Shown here: positions 23,989-33,432 of the stretch, piece by piece
How the letters are laid out: each line of letters opens with the position of its first letter
How positions within the stretch are numbered: position 1 is the first letter of the stretch
From: Agromyces soli
GTDB lineage: Bacteria; Actinomycetota; Actinomycetes; Actinomycetales; Microbacteriaceae
DNA: 64,000 bases
Assembly (NCBI RefSeq): GCF_022811605.1
Contig: NZ_CP094533.1
Location: 248,001-312,000, forward strand
Direction: 5' to 3'
Made by a program: the position numbers and the translations under genes
The notes under the pieces: generated by a model
Databases searched by the model: none
Told to the model about the DNA's origin: nothing
What the model saw: only the letters and a program-made list of their open reading frames with translations

Positions 23989-25500
23989 ATGTTCTTCACC
24001 TTCCTCCGGCGCGAGCTCGCCGGCAGACGGAGGCAGACCGCGATCGTCGCGATCGGGATGGCGCTCGCCATCGCGCTCGTGATGATCGTGAACGCCGTCT
24101 CCACCGGGATGCGCGACGCCCAGGCCGAGGTGCTGCAGTCCGTCTACGGCGTCGGCACCGACCTCACCGTCACCGCGACCCCCGCCGCACCCGGCGACGG
24201 CGGCGCCGACGGCGGCCCGCAGCGCTTCGAGTTCGACGCCGGCGACGGGCAGACCGCCGACGGCTCGACCGCGCTCAGTCAGTCCCGACTCGCCGCCGGG
24301 CCCGGCTCGCAGACCTTCGACGCCGCCGCGCTCGACACGGTGCAGGGCCTCGACGGGGTCGAAGCCGCCGCCGCGACGCTCTCCCTCGAGAACGTGACCT
24401 TCTCCGGCGAGCTGCCCGCGATGAGCCAGGACCAGGGCGGCACCGACGTGCAGACGGCGCCCGGCGGAGACGGCGCCCCGCCGCAGGGCGGCTTCGACGG
24501 CGCCGGCGGCAGCGCCTTCGACGTCGACCGGGTGACGGTGCTCGGCATCGACCCGGCGGGCGCCGCCGTGGGACCGCTGTCCGCGGCGGCCGTGGACGAG
24601 GGGCGCGGGCTCGAGGCATCCGACGCCGGCCGGGCGGTCGCCGTGCTCGACGCGAGCTACGCGGCGAGCGCCGGCCTCGCCGTCGGCGACGCGATCGAGC
24701 TCGGCGGGACCGACTTCGAGATCGTCGGCACGGTCGTGTCGACCTCCGCGGACGCGACGACCGCGTCGAACGCCTACGTGCCGCTCGACCTCGCGCAGTC
24801 GCTCTCCGGCCAGGAGGGCAAGGTGAGCGACGTGTACGTGCAGGCCGCCTCGGCCGACCGGATCGACGCCGTGCAGTCCGCCATCGAGGAGGCGCTGCCC
24901 GACACGACCGTGTCGACGCAGTCTGACCTCGCCGCGCAGGTGTCCGGCTCGCTCGGCAGCGCCTCCGCGCTCATCTCGAACCTGGGGCTCTGGGTCTCGA
25001 TCGCGGTGCTCGCGGCGGCGTTCCTCACGGCCGTCCTGTTCACGATCCAGGGCGTCACCCGCCGCACCCGCGAGTTCGGCACGCTCAAGGCGATCGGCTG
25101 GCGGAACCGCCGGATCGTCGGCCAGGTCGCCGGTGAATCCCTCGTGCAGGGGCTCATCGGCGGCGCGGCCGGCCTCGTCGTGGGCCTCGCCGGCATCTGG
25201 GTGGTGAACCTGCTCGGGCTGACGCTCGGCGGGAGTGCCGGCGGCGGGTTCACGGCCGGCGGACCGGGCGCGATGCCGGGAGCGGATGCCTCGGCCGGCG
25301 CCCCTGCCGGCGGGGCGACCGGGCCGTTCAGCGCCGCGAGCCAGACCGCGACGGACGTCGTGCTGAGCGCCCCGGTCACCGTGGGCGTCATCGCGGTCGC
25401 GATCGGTCTCGCCGTGCTCGGCGGACTGCTCGCCGGCGCCGTCGGCGGGTGGCGCGCCGCCCGGCTGCGGCCGGCGGAAGCCCTGCGGAGCGTCGGATGA
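23989..25500 (+). CDS. ABC transporter permease, MacB/FtsX type
   Basis: A 503-aa permease with the FtsX topology. One N-terminal helix (about 17-38) is followed by a large extracytoplasmic domain rich in Gly/Asp/Ala (about 45-325) and three C-terminal helices around a conserved loop (TRRTREFGTLKAIGWRNRRIVGQVAGES). ATG at 23989 has GAGAGGA upstream. It pairs with the ATPase gene that follows. Such pairs export peptides, lipoproteins or antibiotics, or act as mechanotransmission complexes. A two-component system lies nearby but is separated by the SIP-domain gene. Confidence 0.88.
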   Translation: MFFTFLRRELAGRRRQTAIVAIGMALAIALVMIVNAVSTGMRDAQAEVLQSVYGVGTDLTVTATPAAPGDGGADGGPQRFEFDAGDGQTADGSTALSQSRLAAGPGSQTFDAAALDTVQGLDGVEAAAATLSLENVTFSGELPAMSQDQGGTDVQTAPGGDGAPPQGGFDGAGGSAFDVDRVTVLGIDPAGAAVGPLSAAAVDEGRGLEASDAGRAVAVLDASYAASAGLAVGDAIELGGTDFEIVGTVVSTSADATTASNAYVPLDLAQSLSGQEGKVSDVYVQAASADRIDAVQSAIEEALPDTTVSTQSDLAAQVSGSLGSASALISNLGLWVSIAVLAAAFLTAVLFTIQGVTRRTREFGTLKAIGWRNRRIVGQVAGESLVQGLIGGAAGLVVGLAGIWVVNLLGLTLGGSAGGGFTAGGPGAMPGADASAGAPAGGATGPFSAASQTATDVVLSAPVTVGVIAVAIGLAVLGGLLAGAVGGWRAARLRPAEALRSVG

Positions 25501-25583
25501 GCGCCGCCGCATCCGCCCGTCCCCTGACCACCGCCGTCCCGTCGAACGAGCCCAACGCCGATCCCCCGCAGAGGAGCACCGCC

Positions 25584-26249
25584 ATGTACCGACTCGAGCA
25601 CGTCACCAAGGAGTACCGGGGCAAGCGCACCGTCACCGCGCTGAAGGACGTGACGCTCGAGATCCCCGCCGGGCAGCACGTCGCGATCCAGGGCCCCACG
25701 GGCGGCGGCAAGTCGACGCTGCTGCAGATGCTCGGCGCCCTCGACCGGCCGACGAGCGGGCGGGTCGTGCTCGGCGAGGCCGAGCTGTCGCACCTGCCGG
25801 ACGCGAAGCTCGCCGGGGTGCGCGCGGCGCAGCTCGGCTTCGTGTTCCAGGGCTTCAACCTGATCCCGACCCTCAGCGCGCAGGAGAACGTCGAGGCGGC
25901 CCTCGCGCCGCTCGGCGTCGCCGCGGCCGAGCGCACCCGGCGAGCCGGCGAGGCACTGGCCGCCGTCGGCCTCGCGGACCGTGCCGGGCACGTGCCGGGC
26001 GAGCTGTCCGGCGGGCAGCAGCAGCGCGTCGCGATCGCCCGCGCGCTCGTGAAGGAGCCGGAGGTGCTGCTCGCGGACGAGCCGACGGGCGCGCTCGACG
26101 AGGGCACGCGGGACGAGATCCTGGAGCTGCTCGAGGGGATCCGCCGGGATCGCGGGCTCACCCTCGTCGTCGTGACGCACGACTCGGCCGTGGCACGGCG
26201 CGCCGAGCGACGGCTGCACCTCATGGACGGGGTGGTCACCGAGCGCTGA
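25584..26249 (+). CDS. ABC transporter ATP-binding protein, MacB/LolD type
   Basis: A 221-aa ATPase. Walker A is GPTGGGKST, the Q-loop is FVFQGFNLIPTL, the signature is [15 protein letters not shown], Walker B is VLLADEPTGALD, and the H-switch is VVTHD. ATG at 25584 follows GAGGAG by 7 nt and is preferred. An in-frame ATG at 25497 overlapping the permease stop would add 29 low-complexity residues. It forms a two-gene exporter with the permease. Repeat copy 3 lies directly downstream. Confidence 0.9.
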   Translation: MYRLEHVTKEYRGKRTVTALKDVTLEIPAGQHVAIQGPTGGGKSTLLQMLGALDRPTSGRVVLGEAELSHLPDAKLAGVRAAQLGFVFQGFNLIPTLSAQENVEAALAPLGVAAAERTRRAGEALAAVGLADRAGHVPGELSGGQQQRVAIARALVKEPEVLLADEPTGALDEGTRDEILELLEGIRRDRGLTLVVVTHDSAVARRAERRLHLMDGVVTER

Positions 26250-26271
26250 ACCCGCCCGCCCCCTCCCCCGC

Positions 26272-26367
26272 CTCACACAACTCAGGAACATCTGGCAGTT
26301 ATGCGTGGCGAGCCGATGGCCGATCCCCGAGTTCGCGGGGATCGGCCAGCGGGGGTTCCTGAGTTGT
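26272..26367 (+). repeat. Palindromic intergenic repeat, copy 3
   Basis: It starts CACACAACTCAGGAA, then CATCTGGCAGTTATG, and ends TTCCTGAGTTGT. The middle forms its own near-perfect stem (TGGCCGATCCCCG with CGGGGATCGGCCA) unrelated in sequence to copies 1 and 2. A C-rich run precedes it, as in the other copies. It lies between the convergent ATPase and isomerase genes and may serve both as terminator. Confidence 0.85.
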
Positions 26368-26435
26368 CGAAGGGGGGCGGTCGGGAGCTCCCCTCGGCAC
26401 GCTCAGGGAGCCGGGCACGCTCAGGGGGCCAGGGG

Positions 26436-27476
26436 CTACTGGTTCGAGAACACCGCGTCGAAGGCGGCGGTCGGCCGCGGGAAGAGCTGCTTGCGGACGA
26501 ACTCGAGCGCTTCCGGAGCGCCGTGCAGGCGGTCCATCCCGGCGTCCTCCCACTCGATCGAGATCGGCCCGGTGTAGCCGATCCGGTCGAGGGCGCGGAA
26601 CGCGTCCTCCCAGGGCACGTCGCCGCGCCCCGTCGAGACGAAGTCCCAGCCGCGCCGCGGGTCGCCCCACGCGAGGTGCGAGCCGAGGATGCCGGCGCGG
26701 CCGGTGGGCGGGCGCAGGCGCGTGTCCTTGCAGTCGACGTGGTAGATGCGGTCGGCGAAGTCGACGATGAAACCGATCGGGTCGATCCCCTGCCACATCA
26801 TGTGCGAGGGGTCCCAGTTGAAGCCGAAGGCCTCCCGGCGTCCGATCGCCTCGAGCGTGCGCACGCTCGACCAGTAGTCGTAGGCGATCTCGGAGGGGTG
26901 CACCTCGTGCGCGAAGCGCACACCCTCGGCATCGAACACGTCGAGGATCGGGTTCCAACGGGTCGCGAAGTCCTCGTAGCCCGCGTCGATCACCGACTCC
27001 GGCACCGGCGGGAACATCGCCACGTACGGCCAGATCGAGGAGCCCGTGAAGCCCACGACCGTGTCGACGCCGAGGCGCCGGGCGACCCGGGCGGCCCGCT
27101 TCATGTCCTCGGCGGCGCGCTGCCTGACGCCCTCGGCGTCGCCGTCGCCCCACGTGTACCGGCGCACGATCGCCTCGTGCCGGAAGTCGATCGGGTCGTC
27201 GCAGACGGCCTGGCCGGTGAGGTGGTTCGAGATGGCGTGCACCTCGAGCCCGTGCCGCTTCAGGAGCTCCACTCGCTCGGCGAGGTACCCGGGCTCCTCT
27301 TCGGCGAGCTTCAGGTCGAGGTGGTCGCCGGAGCAGGCGAGCTCGAGCCCGTCGTAGCCCCAGCCGGCGGCGAGCCCGGCGACCTCCTCGAGCGGGAGGT
27401 CGGCCCACTGGCCGGTGAAGAGGGTGACGGGGTGGCCCCCGTTCGCGCCAGTCGAGGATGCGGTCGTGTCGGTCAT
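26436..27476 (-). CDS. Sugar phosphate isomerase/epimerase family TIM-barrel protein 1
   Basis: A 346-aa xylose-isomerase-like barrel (AP-endonuclease 2 superfamily). Metal-site residues fall in [20 protein letters not shown] and RIYHVDCKD, with a late acidic site in SIEWEDAG. The chemistry is probably isomerisation, epimerisation or elimination/hydration of a keto-sugar. Its ATG overlaps the stop of the second isomerase by 4 nt. It is the last gene of the sugar importer operon, so it acts on the imported sugar or an oxidised derivative. Confidence 0.82.
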   Translation of the reverse strand: MTDTTASSTGANGGHPVTLFTGQWADLPLEEVAGLAAGWGYDGLELACSGDHLDLKLAEEEPGYLAERVELLKRHGLEVHAISNHLTGQAVCDDPIDFRHEAIVRRYTWGDGDAEGVRQRAAEDMKRAARVARRLGVDTVVGFTGSSIWPYVAMFPPVPESVIDAGYEDFATRWNPILDVFDAEGVRFAHEVHPSEIAYDYWSSVRTLEAIGRREAFGFNWDPSHMMWQGIDPIGFIVDFADRIYHVDCKDTRLRPPTGRAGILGSHLAWGDPRRGWDFVSTGRGDVPWEDAFRALDRIGYTGPISIEWEDAGMDRLHGAPEALEFVRKQLFPRPTAAFDAVFSNQ

Positions 27477-28342
27477 GCCCCTGCCCTTTCGTCCTGCAGT
27501 GCCTGGAGATAGCGGATGCTGCGCGCGGCGAGCTCGTCCTGCGTGGCCGCGAGCGGGCGCCAGACGGAGGCGGCGACCGCGATCGTCGCGTTCTCGCCGG
27601 TGAAGCTCTCGAGCCCGAGCGGGCCGGCGTAGCCGGCGTCGTCGAGCGCGTCGAGGAAGGCCGGCCAGTCGAGGTGGTCGTCGCCGACGGGGCCGCGGTC
27701 GTTGCCGCAGACCTGTACGTGGGCGAGGTGCTCGCCCGCGGCGCGGATGGCGTCGCCGATCGAGCGCTCCTCGATGTTCAGGTGGTAGCTGTCGAGCGCG
27801 AGGCCGAGGCCCGGCCCGAGCAGCGGGCCGAGGGCGTCGAGCGCCTGCTCGACGGTGTTCACGAGGCTCGTCTCGTAGCGGTTCAGCGGCTCCACGGCGA
27901 GGCGGATGCCGCGGGACTCGGCCTGGCGCACGATGGGAGCGAGGTTGCGGCGGAGTTCCTCGATCCGCTCGCGGCGCTCCGCGGCATCCATCCGCCATGC
28001 CCGTCCGGTCGCCGAGGTGAACGGGCCGGCGACGACCTGCGCCCCCAGCCGTTCGGCGACGCCGAGGCAGTGCACGAGGTAGTTCTGCGTCGCGACGATC
28101 TCGGAGCCGGGCGCCGCGAGGAGGTTGCGGCCGGGCCCCATGGCGCCGACCACGATCGGGGCGAGCCCGTGCCCGGCCAGCACCTCGGCGGCCCGCTCGG
28201 GCGCCCAGTCCCCCGGCTGCTCGACGGGCAGTTCGATCGCGCCGAAGCCGAGGCCGGCCGCCTTCGCGGCGAGCTCCGGCAGGTTCTCGTCGGTGAGGGG
28301 CGACGCCCACACCCAGGTGTTCACGCCGATGATGCGGCGCAT
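27473..28342 (-). CDS. Sugar phosphate isomerase/epimerase family TIM-barrel protein 2
   Basis: A 289-aa barrel close in style to D-tagatose/D-psicose 3-epimerases. Visible are [13 protein letters not shown] strand 1 ([10 protein letters not shown]), the metal glutamate in [46 protein letters not shown] and the late glutamate in GLESFTG. ATG at 28340-28342. It is separated from the binding-protein gene by 116 nt with a strong hairpin. The exact substrate is open; the C3-epimerase pattern is the best guess. Confidence 0.82.
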   Translation of the reverse strand: MRRIIGVNTWVWASPLTDENLPELAAKAAGLGFGAIELPVEQPGDWAPERAAEVLAGHGLAPIVVGAMGPGRNLLAAPGSEIVATQNYLVHCLGVAERLGAQVVAGPFTSATGRAWRMDAAERRERIEELRRNLAPIVRQAESRGIRLAVEPLNRYETSLVNTVEQALDALGPLLGPGLGLALDSYHLNIEERSIGDAIRAAGEHLAHVQVCGNDRGPVGDDHLDWPAFLDALDDAGYAGPLGLESFTGENATIAVAASVWRPLAATQDELAARSIRYLQALQDERAGA

Positions 28343-28392
28343 GCGGCCTCCTCGCAGCGCCTCGCCCTCGCTGGCGCCCGTGTCGATGGTGA

Positions 28393-28432
28393 GCGTATCG
28401 GGACCGCGGCGCGTGCCGCGGCCCCGATACGC
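28393..28432 (-). terminator. Intercistronic hairpin after the ribose-type binding protein
   Basis: An 18-bp stem (28393-28410 with 28415-28432) with a single A-C mismatch and a 4-nt loop. It lies between the binding-protein stop and the isomerase genes. It may protect the upstream mRNA 3' end or reduce read-through, as at 8395-8424. Confidence 0.6.
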
Positions 28433-28458
28433 GATCGGCGTGTTCCCCCAGCGCCGGC

Positions 28459-29667
28459 TTACGGGATGACGCGGTCCTCCCAGACCTGCGGGTAGCCGGG
28501 CAGGTCCTCGCCGCCGAACTTGGCGTAGTGCCCGTCGGGCATGCCCTCGTTCAGCGCGAGGTACTGGTCGACCTCCTCGGCCGTGATCGGGGACTGCGGC
28601 AGCACCCACTCGACCGGTACCTGCTCGCCCGCGAAGATCTTCTGCGCGGCCAGCAGCGGCGTGCGCCACTGGAAGTTGGAGTACACGGGGGCGAGCCCGG
28701 TGAGGCCCGTCTCCTTCCACTTGCGGAGGAAGCTCATCTCGTCCTCGCCGGTCATCACGGGGTAGTCCGCGCCGGCGTCCTCGAAGGCCTCGATCGCGGC
28801 GACGGCGCCGTCGCCGGCATCCATCCAGATGCCCTTGACGTCACCCTTGGCGAGCTCGTCCGAGATGATCTTCTTGATCTCGGCCGGGTCGGCCCCGGTG
28901 AAGTAGTCGACCGCCTCGATGCCGGCCTCGTCGAACAGCTTCTCGGCCGCGGCCCAGCGCTGCTCGAGCACGTCGACGCCCGGCAGGATGCGGAGCGCGA
29001 CGACCTTGTCGCCCTTCTCGAGGTTGTCGATCAGGAACTCGGCCGTGTCGATGCCCCAGGCGAAGCCGCCGATCGGGTGGATGAACGTCACCGGGCAGTC
29101 GGTCTGCACGCCGCGGTCGAAGACCACGACGGGCTTGCCGGTGTCGCAGGCGCGCTCGACCGCGGGCGTCATCGCCGCCGTCGAGTTCGGCGAGATCAGG
29201 AAGATGTCGCAGTTGCCCTCGTCGATGAAGTAGTCGATGTCGGCGATCTGGGTGTCGTCGGAGTCCTGCGCGTCGCGGGTCTCCATCTCGCTGATGACGC
29301 CCGCGTCCTGCAGCACCTTGAGCTGCTGGTTCATGGTGATCCAGCCGGTCTGGCGCCACGGGTTCGAGATCGAGGCGTTCGCGAAGCAGGCCTTCTTCGG
29401 CCCGGTGCTCGCGAACTGCGCGGTGTCGACGAGCTCCGCGTTGATGGTCTGCAGCCAGGGCTGCCCGTCGGGGCCCTCGGGCACGACGGTGCGCTCGGCG
29501 TTCTGCTTGTCGAAGAGGGCCTGGTCGAACCACTCGACCGATGCCTCCTCGCTGGACTCGGGCGCCTCGCTCGAGTCGGTCACGCTCGGATCGGTCGTGC
29601 AACCGGCGAGCGTCATCAGCGCCACGGCGCCGACCATGGCGGATGCCACGGTGAACCTGCGTCGCAT
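28459..29667 (-). CDS. Ribose-type sugar ABC transporter solute-binding lipoprotein
   Basis: A 402-aa type-1 periplasmic-binding protein (Peripla_BP_4 class). The signal peptide ends in lipobox LAGC (about residue 23), followed by a Ser/Glu-rich linker. Domain features include [42 protein letters not shown] and [11 protein letters not shown], the usual sugar-pocket strands. ATG at 29665-29667 overlaps the permease stop (TGATG). It delivers a sugar or glycoside to the two permeases upstream. Confidence 0.9.
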   Translation of the reverse strand: MRRRFTVASAMVGAVALMTLAGCTTDPSVTDSSEAPESSEEASVEWFDQALFDKQNAERTVVPEGPDGQPWLQTINAELVDTAQFASTGPKKACFANASISNPWRQTGWITMNQQLKVLQDAGVISEMETRDAQDSDDTQIADIDYFIDEGNCDIFLISPNSTAAMTPAVERACDTGKPVVVFDRGVQTDCPVTFIHPIGGFAWGIDTAEFLIDNLEKGDKVVALRILPGVDVLEQRWAAAEKLFDEAGIEAVDYFTGADPAEIKKIISDELAKGDVKGIWMDAGDGAVAAIEAFEDAGADYPVMTGEDEMSFLRKWKETGLTGLAPVYSNFQWRTPLLAAQKIFAGEQVPVEWVLPQSPITAEEVDQYLALNEGMPDGHYAKFGGEDLPGYPQVWEDRVIP

Positions 29668-30845
29668 CACGAACCTCCCTTGGTTTCGTTGTCTGCCCTC
29701 TGCGTCGAGGGAATGGGTGCAGGGGTGGCGGGCGTCTCCGGGGAGTCGTCCGTCTTCGCTCCGGATGCGGGCGAAGTCTCTGGGGCCGCCGCGGGCGGCG
29801 GGGCGCCCGGCGGCGGCACGACCGGGGCCTCGAGGGCTCGGCCGCGGCGCCTGGCGCGGAAGGTCGTCGCCGAGTAGGCGACGGCGAGGATGATGATCGC
29901 GCCCTGCACCGCGTCGCGGTACGTCGAGGGCACGCCGGCGAAGTTCAGCAGCGTGAAGAGCGCTTCGAGGGCGAAGGCGCCCGCCGCGGCGGCGACGACC
30001 CAGCCGCGCCCGCCGCCGAGCACGACGCCGCCGAGCACCACCGCGGTGATCGCCGTGAACTCGTAGCCGCGACCGACGGAGGGGTGCACGCCGGCGTAGC
30101 CGACGAGGAGCACGCCCGCGACCGTCGCCGAGAGCGAGGAGATCATGAACGTCGAGGTCTTCACCCACCAGCTGCGGGTGCCGGAGAAGCGCGCGGTCGT
30201 CGGGTTGTCGCCGAGCGCGATGATGGTGCGGCCGAAGGGGCGCCGGGCGAACCAGACGGCGAGCGCGAGCACCACGACCAGGATGACGACCGACCACGGC
30301 AGGATGTCGATGACGGGGATGCCGCGGATGCCGCCACGGCCGATCTCGCGGAAGCCGTCGGCGGGGTTGCCGGTCGCCGCGCCGCCGGTCCAGTAGAGGA
30401 CTGCGCCGAGCAGGGCGAGCATCATGCCGAGGGTGACGATGAAGCTCGGCACCTTCAGGAACGAGACGATGAGCCCGTTCACGAGGCCGATGACCGCGCC
30501 GAAGCCGAGCATGAGGGCGAGCACCGGCAGCGCCTTCGACTCGTCCTGGCCGATGAGGTTGCCGGCGATCACCACCTGGGCGGTGACGACCGAGCCCATC
30601 GAGAGGTCGAACTCGCCGCCGACGATGACGAAGTACTGGCCGATCGCGACGATCGCGACGGGGGCGACCCGCTGGATGAAGCGGATGAACTGGCTCGGCT
30701 CGGCGAAGGAGGGGTTCAGCACCGCGATCGCGACGAGGAGCAGCACGAGCAGCAGGAAGACGGCGCCGCGGGGGCTGATCAGGGTGCGGGCGAGGCCCGC
30801 GAGGCGCTGCCCGGCGCTCGGGCGGAGCTCGGTGGCGGCGGTCAT
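29667..30845 (-). CDS. Ribose-type ABC permease (RbsC family) B
   Basis: A 392-aa CUT2 permease with about ten helices. Family motifs are VGGEFDLSMGSVV, VNGLIVSFLKVPSFIVTLGMM and AVVLGGVVLGGGRG. A Pro/Ala/Ser-rich cytoplasmic tail of about 50 residues follows the last helix. Its ATG (30843-30845) overlaps the stop of permease A by 4 nt. Together with permease A it probably forms a heterodimer. Confidence 0.9.
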   Translation of the reverse strand: MTAATELRPSAGQRLAGLARTLISPRGAVFLLLVLLLVAIAVLNPSFAEPSQFIRFIQRVAPVAIVAIGQYFVIVGGEFDLSMGSVVTAQVVIAGNLIGQDESKALPVLALMLGFGAVIGLVNGLIVSFLKVPSFIVTLGMMLALLGAVLYWTGGAATGNPADGFREIGRGGIRGIPVIDILPWSVVILVVVLALAVWFARRPFGRTIIALGDNPTTARFSGTRSWWVKTSTFMISSLSATVAGVLLVGYAGVHPSVGRGYEFTAITAVVLGGVVLGGGRGWVVAAAAGAFALEALFTLLNFAGVPSTYRDAVQGAIIILAVAYSATTFRARRRGRALEAPVVPPPGAPPPAAAPETSPASGAKTDDSPETPATPAPIPSTQRADNETKGGS

Positions 30846-31927
30846 CGGACTCCTCCTTCCGCGGAGGCGGGCTCGGCGGACGCGGCGGGCTCGGCGGTCG
30901 CCGGGCTCGGGGCCGGCGGCGGTGCACCGCCTCCGTCGAATCGCGGCCGGCGGCGCTCGACCGAGCGGCTGGCGTAGACCGCGACGGCGGCGACGATGAC
31001 GATGCCGCGCACGACGTCCTTCAGGAAGGGGTTCACCTGCATGACGCTCATCACGTTGTCGACGACGGCGAAGATCGCGACGCCGCCGATGGTGCCCCAC
31101 ACGGAGCCGCGGCCGCCGAGCAGCAGGGTGCCGCCGAGCACGACCGCCGCGATCGAGAGCAGGTCGTACCCGCCCTGCGCGCCGAACGTCGGGTTGCCGA
31201 CGCCCGAGCGGCTGGCGAGCAGCAGGCCGGCGAGGGCCGCGCTCATCGAGCACAGCACGTGGGCGACGATCACCGGTCGGGCGGTGCGGATGCCGGAGAG
31301 CCGGGCGACCTGCTCGTTGCCGCCGACGGCGTAGATGTGGTGGCCGGTGCGGGTGCGGCTGAGGAACAGCCACACGAGCACGGCGACGGCGAGCATCAGG
31401 ATGGTCGACACCGGCACGGGGCCGAGCCCGGTCGCGCCGATGAGCCGGAACTCCATCGGCACGTCGCCGCTCGTGCCCTTGTAGTTCGAGTCGAGGAAGC
31501 CCTTGATGATGAGCCCGGTGCCGAGGGTGGCGATGAAGCCGTTCACCTTCAGCTTCGTCACGATGAGCCCGTTCGCGAGGCCGATGAGCCCGGCGACACC
31601 GAGCGAGGCGGCGAGTGCGAGCGGGATGTTCGCCGGGTTGCCGGCCATCAGATCGGCGGCGATCAGGCTCGACAGGCTGATCACGTAGAGCACGGAGAGG
31701 TCGAGCGAGGCGCAGAGCACGACGAGCGTCTGCCCGATCGCGACGAAGCCGAGCACGCTCATGCCGGTGAGGATGTCGCGGATGTTGCCGGGGCTGAAGA
31801 AGTTCCGGCCGACGGTGGCGACGAGCACCGCGCCGATCGCGATCACCACGACGAGCGCGATGCCGACGACGAGCGAGGAGTCGAGGCGGCCGCGCCGGCG
31901 GCGGGCGGTGGGGGTCGCGGTGCTCAT
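30842..31927 (-). CDS. Ribose-type ABC permease (RbsC family) A
   Basis: A 361-aa CUT2 permease. It starts MSTATPTARRRRGRLDSS (positive, cytoplasmic), then GQTLVVLCASLDLSVLYVIS, ANGLIVTKLKVNGFIATLGTG and AVVLGGTLLLGGRGS. The classical DLSVG motif reads DLSVL here. Its start overlaps the ATPase stop by 4 nt. The tight overlaps between ATPase, permeases and binding protein argue for a single, coordinately translated importer. Confidence 0.9.
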   Translation of the reverse strand: MSTATPTARRRRGRLDSSLVVGIALVVVIAIGAVLVATVGRNFFSPGNIRDILTGMSVLGFVAIGQTLVVLCASLDLSVLYVISLSSLIAADLMAGNPANIPLALAASLGVAGLIGLANGLIVTKLKVNGFIATLGTGLIIKGFLDSNYKGTSGDVPMEFRLIGATGLGPVPVSTILMLAVAVLVWLFLSRTRTGHHIYAVGGNEQVARLSGIRTARPVIVAHVLCSMSAALAGLLLASRSGVGNPTFGAQGGYDLLSIAAVVLGGTLLLGGRGSVWGTIGGVAIFAVVDNVMSVMQVNPFLKDVVRGIVIVAAVAVYASRSVERRRPRFDGGGAPPPAPSPATAEPAASAEPASAEGGVR

Positions 31928-33432
31928 GCCGCCCCTCCCCCGAGCTCGATGGCGGCGAGAGTGCCGGTGGCGGCGGCGAGGATGGTGGCCTCGTCGCTGC
32001 GCGCCGGCAGTTCGGCGGAGGCGCGCCCGTCGTGCATCACGATGATGCGGTCGGACATGCCGATCACCTCTGGCAGCTCGGAGGAGATCATGAGGATGGC
32101 GACTCCTTCTCGGGTGAGCCGGCGCATGAGCCGGTAGACGGCGACCTTGGCGCCGACGTCGATGCCGCGGGTCGGCTCGTCCATGAGCACGACGCGGGGC
32201 TCGGTGGCGAGCCATTTGGCGAGCACGACCTTCTGCTGGTTGCCGCCGGAGAGGTACTGCACCTCCTGCTCGACGCCGCGGGAGGCGACCTCGAGGCTGG
32301 AGAGCACGCCGGGCAGCTCCCGCCGCACCGCGGCGGTGCGCCGCGAGAACACGGAGCGGATGACGAGCAGCGCGTTGTCGAGCACGGACTGGTTCAGGGC
32401 GAGGCCCTGGGCCTTGCGGTCCTCGGTGACGAGGGCGAGGCCCTCGCGGACGGCCTGGCGGGCGCCGGTGACGCGGATGGCCCGGCCGTCGAGCTCCATG
32501 GTGCCGCGGGTGAACGGGGCGATGCCGAAGACGGCCTCGGCGAGCTCGGTGCGGCCGGAACCCTGCAGTCCGGCGACGCCGACGATCTCGCCGGCGCGCA
32601 GCTCGAGCTCGATGCCGTCGACGTAGCCGTTGCCCGCGCCGCGCAGCACGAGCCGGGGTTCGCCGAGCTCGGTGCCGGGTTCCGCCTCGGGGAAGTAGGT
32701 CTCGATGGGGCGGCCGACCATGCGGCGCACGAGCTCGTCGGTGTCGAGCTCGGCGGCCGGGCCGGTGGAGACGAGCGCCCCGTCCTTCAGCACCGTGATC
32801 GTGTCGCAGAGGTCGAAGATCTCCTTCAGCCGGTGCGAGACGTAGAGGATGGCGACGCCCCTGGCCTTCAGCCGGGCGACGATCGCGTAGAGCAGCTCCA
32901 CCTCGTGGTCGGCGAGCGCGGCGGTCGGCTCGTCCATCTGGATCACGCGGGCGTCGACGGAGAGCGCCTTCACGATCTCGACGATCTGCTGCTCGGCGAC
33001 GCTCAGGCGCCGCACCGGGGCATCCGCGTCGATGAAGTCGATGCCGAGCTCGGCGAGCAGCTGCTCGGTCTGCCGGACCATCCGCCGTCGGTCGACGAGG
33101 CCGAAGCGGCGCGGTTCGCGACCGACGAAGACGTTCTCGGCGACGGTGCGCTCGGGCAGCAGGTTGAACTCCTGGAACACGGTGGCGAGGCCGGCCTCGG
33201 CCGCCTGCACCGGGTGCTGGAAGTCGACCTCCGCGCCGGCGATGCGCACGGTGCCGCCGTCGCGCTGGTAGACGCCGGCGAGGATCTTCATGAACGTCGA
33301 CTTGCCGGCGCCGTTCTCGCCGATGAGCCCGTGCACCTCGCCCGGGTGCAGGGTGAGCCCGACGCCGCGGAGCACCTGCACGCCGAAGAAGGACTTCTCG
33401 AGGCCCTCGGCCACCAGGATCGGCTCGCTCAT
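31924..33432 (-). CDS. Ribose-type ABC ATPase with two nucleotide-binding domains (RbsA family)
   Basis: A 502-aa tandem ATPase. Domain 1 has Walker A GENGAGKST, signature LSVAEQQIVEI and Walker B VIQMDEPTAAL. Domain 2 has a degenerate Walker A (GLQGSGRTE), signature LSGGNQQKVVLAKWL and Walker B VVLMDEPTRGIDVG. This asymmetry is normal for RbsA/MglA proteins. It energises the two permeases downstream. Its ATG overlaps the oxidoreductase stop by 4 nt. Confidence 0.92.
   Translation of the reverse strand: MSEPILVAEGLEKSFFGVQVLRGVGLTLHPGEVHGLIGENGAGKSTFMKILAGVYQRDGGTVRIAGAEVDFQHPVQAAEAGLATVFQEFNLLPERTVAENVFVGREPRRFGLVDRRRMVRQTEQLLAELGIDFIDADAPVRRLSVAEQQIVEIVKALSVDARVIQMDEPTAALADHEVELLYAIVARLKARGVAILYVSHRLKEIFDLCDTITVLKDGALVSTGPAAELDTDELVRRMVGRPIETYFPEAEPGTELGEPRLVLRGAGNGYVDGIELELRAGEIVGVAGLQGSGRTELAEAVFGIAPFTRGTMELDGRAIRVTGARQAVREGLALVTEDRKAQGLALNQSVLDNALLVIRSVFSRRTAAVRRELPGVLSSLEVASRGVEQEVQYLSGGNQQKVVLAKWLATEPRVVLMDEPTRGIDVGAKVAVYRLMRRLTREGVAILMISSELPEVIGMSDRIIVMHDGRASAELPARSDEATILAAATGTLAAIELGGGAA

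Noticed and set aside
25497..25583. ATG overlapping the FtsX-type permease stop as start of the ATPase
   Set aside because: It adds 29 low-complexity residues before the usual first strand. The ATG at 25584 has a much better ribosome site.
23989..26249. FtsE-FtsX cell-division pair
   Set aside because: The permease comes before the ATPase, its extracytoplasmic domain is large and Gly/Asp-rich, and no division genes are near; a MacB-like exporter fits better.
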